Shown: piece after piece, positions 5,277-7,493 of the stretch
Layout of the letters: every line of letters starts with the position of its first letter
Numbering within the stretch: the stretch's first letter is position 1
Origin: Galbitalea sp036495225
GTDB taxonomy: Bacteria; Actinomycetota; Actinomycetes; Actinomycetales; Microbacteriaceae
NCBI GenBank assembly: GCA_036495225.1
Contig: DASXNG010000033.1
Span: 1-7,493 of the forward strand
DNA length: 7,493 nucleotides
Direction of reading: 5' to 3'
The notes under the pieces: generated by a model
Seen by the model: only the letters and a program-made list of their open reading frames with translations
Database searches by the model: none
What the model was told of the DNA's origin: nothing
Position numbers and translations under genes: made by a program

Positions 5277-6953
5277 CTACGCCTCGATGACTACCGGGAT
5301 GATCATCGGGCGACGGCGGTGCTGCGTGTTCACCCAGCGACCGACGGTACGACGGATCACCTGCGCGTAGGCGTGGGTGTCGCGAGTGCCGTTGAACGAG
5401 GCATCCGTCAGCGCCTTCAGAATTTGCGGCTTGACGTCCTCGAACACGTCCTCGTCTTCTGCGAAACCGCGCGCCTGGATCTCCGGCCCGACAATGACGG
5501 AACCAGTCTGCAGGTCGATCGCGACGAAGATTGAGATGAAACCCTCCTCGGCGAGGATGCGGCGATCCTTGAGATCTGCGTCCGTGATCTCACCGACACT
5601 CGAACCGTCGACGTAGACATAGCCGAGATCGAGCTGGCCGACAACGGTTGCCACGCCGTCGCGGAGATCGATCACGGTGCCATCCTCGGCGATGATCGTG
5701 TTCTCCTCCGGAACCCCCGTCGCGATCGCGAGGTTCGCGTTGGCGACCAGGTGCCGGTACTCGCCGTGAACGGGCAGCACGTTCTTCGGCTTCAGGATGT
5801 TGTAGCAGTACAGCAACTCCCCCGCGGCAGCGTGACCAGAGACATGCACCTTCGCGTTCGCCTTGTGCACGACGTTCGCGCCGAGCTTCGTGAGCCCGTT
5901 GATCACGCGGTACACCGCGTTCTCATTGCCCGGGATGAGGCTGGACGCAAGAATCACCGTGTCACCCTTGCCGACCTCGATCTGGTGCTCGAGGTTCGCC
6001 ATCCGCGCGAGCACGGCCATCGCCTCACCCTGGCTCCCGGTCGACATGTACACGACCTTGTTGCCGGGAAGGTCCGCGGCCTTCTTGGCCTCGATGAGAA
6101 CGCCGTCCGGAACCTTGAGGTAACCGAGGTCCGCGGCGATACCCATGTTTCGCACCATCGAGCGGCCCATGAGCACGACCTTGCGATCGTTGGCGACGGC
6201 AGCATCCAGAACCTGCTGCACGCGGTGAACGTGACTGGAGAAGCTCGCGACAATCACGCGGCGCGGCGCCTTGGCGATGACACTCTCCAGCACAGGGCCG
6301 ATCTCGCGCTCGAGAGCAGTGAAACCTGGGACGTCAGCGTTGGTCGAGTCTGGAAGGAAGAGGTCAACTCCCGCCTCGCCGAGACGCGCAAACGCACGAA
6401 GGTCTGTGATGCGATCGTCGAGCGGGAGCTGGTCCATCTTGAAGTCACCCGTGTGAAGCACGACCCCAGCCTTCGTCTTGATGGCGACGGCGAGCGCATC
6501 CGGAATCGAGTGGTTCACGGCGATGAACTCGAGGTTGAACGGGCCCAGCTGCTCGGTCTGGCCCTCCGTGACGGTCAGCGAGTACGGCGTGATCCGGTGC
6601 TCCTTGAGCTTCGCTTCGACCAGCGCGAGCGTGAGCGTCGAACCGATGAGCGGGATGTCCGCGCGCAAGCGCAGCAGGTACGGCACAGCACCGATGTGGT
6701 CTTCGTGACCGTGCGTGAGCACGACGCCGATGATGTCGTCGAGGCGGTCCCTGATCGGCGAGAAGTCCGGCAGGATCAGGTCGACGCCCGGCTGTGTCTC
6801 CTCCGGGAAGAGTACGCCGCAGTCGACGATGAGTATCTTGCCGTCGATCTCGTACGAGGTCATGTTTCGGCCGATTTCTCCGAGGCCCCCGATCGGGATG
6901 ACGCGGAGAGTTCCAGCCGGAAGTTTGGCTGGTTGGTAAACGGTGACTGGCAT
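5277..6953 (-). CDS. rnj: Ribonuclease J (metallo-beta-lactamase/beta-CASP ribonuclease)
   Basis: This is a 558-residue, full-length member of the RNase J family, which has 5'-to-3' exonuclease and endonuclease activity in mRNA decay and rRNA/tRNA maturation and acts in the cytoplasm. The zinc-binding residues are intact: H81-x-H83-x-D85-H86, H148 (in V-N-H-S-I-P-D), D170 (in H-T-G-D-F-K) and H397 (in P-V-H-G-E-Y-R-H). The spacing agrees closely with characterised RNase J1. The beta-CASP insertion occupies roughly 210-360, including A-S-F-S-S-H-V-H-R at 236-244. H-V-S-G-H-A at 370-375 is the family's 5'-phosphate/RNA-binding loop. A C-terminal domain of about 100 residues follows from about 455. 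The ATG at 6953 is supported by GAAGGA four bases upstream. The gene lies 23 bases after dapA, a pairing common in actinobacteria, and its stop is two bases from the first lipoprotein gene. Nothing is truncated or missing. Confidence 0.98.
   Translation of the reverse strand: MPVTVYQPAKLPAGTLRVIPIGGLGEIGRNMTSYEIDGKILIVDCGVLFPEETQPGVDLILPDFSPIRDRLDDIIGVVLTHGHEDHIGAVPYLLRLRADIPLIGSTLTLALVEAKLKEHRITPYSLTVTEGQTEQLGPFNLEFIAVNHSIPDALAVAIKTKAGVVLHTGDFKMDQLPLDDRITDLRAFARLGEAGVDLFLPDSTNADVPGFTALEREIGPVLESVIAKAPRRVIVASFSSHVHRVQQVLDAAVANDRKVVLMGRSMVRNMGIAADLGYLKVPDGVLIEAKKAADLPGNKVVYMSTGSQGEAMAVLARMANLEHQIEVGKGDTVILASSLIPGNENAVYRVINGLTKLGANVVHKANAKVHVSGHAAAGELLYCYNILKPKNVLPVHGEYRHLVANANLAIATGVPEENTIIAEDGTVIDLRDGVATVVGQLDLGYVYVDGSSVGEITDADLKDRRILAEEGFISIFVAIDLQTGSVIVGPEIQARGFAEDEDVFEDVKPQILKALTDASFNGTRDTHAYAQVIRRTVGRWVNTQHRRRPMIIPVVIEA
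5282..5285 (-). promoter_or_regulatory. Ribosome-binding site GAGG for the proximal lipoprotein, inside the end of rnj
   Basis: GAGG sits in the penultimate and last codons of rnj, seven bases before the GTG at 5274-5272. It supports that GTG as the true start and ties translation of the lipoprotein to that of rnj. Confidence 0.55.
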
Positions 6954-6957
6954 TGAA

Positions 6958-6963
6958 TCCTTC
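6958..6963 (-). promoter_or_regulatory. Ribosome-binding site GAAGGA for rnj
   Basis: GAAGGA lies four bases before the rnj ATG in the 23-base dapA-rnj gap. It is the best Shine-Dalgarno match in the window and fixes the rnj start. The gap has no room for a terminator plus a promoter, so rnj is read at least partly from upstream of dapA. Confidence 0.75.
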
Positions 6964-6976
6964 GTTGATGCGGGTG

Positions 6977-7493
6977 CTAGCGCGTGGTGCCGGCAACCTT
7001 GGGTAGTGCTCCGCCGGCGGCCGCGTTGCGGTCCGGTCTGAAGTTGCTGAGGTCGACGCCCGGGATGTCGCCGACGAGCGCGACCTCATCCTCGATGAGC
7101 GCCGCCTCGAAGTCTTCCGGCCCGACGAGGGGCAGTCGGACGCGCGGGCTCTGAATGCGGCCGAGCCCGTGCAGGATGTACTTCGCCGCCACGGTACCCG
7201 GAACGTGTGTCATGACTGCGCGAACCAGCGGCTCGAGCTGCTTGTGCGCCTGTGTCGCAGTCGCTAGGTCGTTGTTGTTGACCGCGTCGACCATCACCCG
7301 ATACGGCGCGGACGCGATATTCGCAGTTACGCCGATGAGGCCGACGGCACCGATGGACAGGTGCGGCAGGATGTTGGTGTCATCGCCGGAGAAGTACAGC
7401 AGGTCGGTCTGGTTGAGCACCCGGCTGACTTCACTGAAGTCGCCCTTCGCGTCCTTGATGGCCCGAATATTCGGATGCTGCGCCGCACGCAGA
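6977..7493 (-). CDS. dapA: 4-hydroxy-tetrahydrodipicolinate synthase (DapA), N-terminus cut by window edge
   Basis: The last 171 residues are visible, out of the roughly 300 usual for the family. DapA condenses pyruvate with aspartate semialdehyde in the diaminopimelate pathway, which feeds lysine and peptidoglycan, and acts in the cytoplasm. The fragment opens inside the active-site barrel. P-N-I-R-A-I-K-D-A-K-G-D contains the Schiff-base lysine (codon at 7456-7454), followed by F-S-G-D-D at visible residues 34-38 and G-L-I-G-V-T-A-N shortly after, both family hallmarks. The C-terminal helices end in a Gly/Ala-rich tail (A-A-A-G-G-A-L). The first visible complete codon is at 7492-7490; reading frame and motifs are continuous to the edge, so the true start lies to the right of the window. 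It sits immediately upstream of rnj in the same direction. Other members of the DHDPS/N-acetylneuraminate lyase family share the fold, but context and motifs favour DapA. Confidence 0.95.
   Translation of the reverse strand, partial: LRAAQHPNIRAIKDAKGDFSEVSRVLNQTDLLYFSGDDTNILPHLSIGAVGLIGVTANIASAPYRVMVDAVNNNDLATATQAHKQLEPLVRAVMTHVPGTVAAKYILHGLGRIQSPRVRLPLVGPEDFEAALIEDEVALVGDIPGVDLSNFRPDRNAAAGGALPKVAGTTR

Larger units (their letters stand above)
1..7493 (-). other. Predicted polycistronic unit dapA-rnj-lipoprotein-lipoprotein-ftsK-pgsA-cinA
   Basis: Seven consecutive genes share one strand. Spacings in order of transcription are 23, 2, 32 and 10 or 85 bases, followed by two 4-base overlaps. 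No hairpin followed by a T-run was found between genes on the minus strand. This supports co-transcription, although internal promoters inside coding sequence cannot be excluded. Both ends of the unit lie outside the window. Confidence 0.6.

Noticed and set aside
5751..6956. Long open frame (401 codons) on the plus strand opposite rnj
   Set aside because: It lies wholly antisense to a complete, motif-perfect rnj. Its translation is dominated by Arg, Val, Asp and His with no domain, as expected for a shadow frame in high-GC DNA.
1..7493. Search for CRISPR arrays, tRNA/rRNA genes, insertion sequences, prophage or toxin-antitoxin and defence genes
   Set aside because: No direct-repeat arrays, RNA-gene signatures, terminal inverted repeats, transposase or integrase motifs were seen. 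Almost every base is in seven ordinary same-strand coding sequences.

Overview
The window reads as a chromosomal stretch from a high-GC actinobacterium, most likely of the Microbacteriaceae type. The reasons are the strong G/C bias at third codon positions, frequent GTG starts, very tight gene packing, and the order dapA - rnj - (variable genes) - ftsK - pgsA - cinA. The same backbone order dapA-rnj-...-ftsK-pgsA is known from other actinobacteria, including Mycobacterium tuberculosis, where other genes also sit between rnj and ftsK. The genus is inferred, not demonstrated.

All seven genes lie on the minus strand, so transcription runs from right to left. In that order they are: the C-terminal part of dapA (lysine and peptidoglycan precursor synthesis), cut by the right edge; rnj (ribonuclease J); two related putative lipoproteins of unknown function; ftsK (DNA translocase at the septum); pgsA (phosphatidylglycerophosphate synthase family); and the N-terminal part of a stand-alone CinA/PncC-type nicotinamide-nucleotide amidase, cut by the left edge.

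Gaps are tiny: 23 bases between dapA and rnj, 2 between rnj and the first lipoprotein, 32 between the lipoproteins, and 10 or 85 before ftsK depending on its start. There are 4-base GTGA overlaps at ftsK/pgsA and pgsA/cinA. No intergenic stretch approaches 300 bases and I see no convincing terminator, so the set looks like one polycistronic unit. It links cell-envelope precursors, RNA processing, chromosome segregation, phospholipid synthesis and NAD salvage.

Most of the window is conserved housekeeping DNA. The only part that looks accessory and poorly understood is the pair of tandem, diverged lipoprotein paralogues (3797-5274) inserted between rnj and ftsK. They share a G-I-R-V-G-S-T signature, a conserved cysteine pair and a common C-terminal core. 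I found no CRISPR array, mobile element, RNA gene, phage gene or recognisable defence system.
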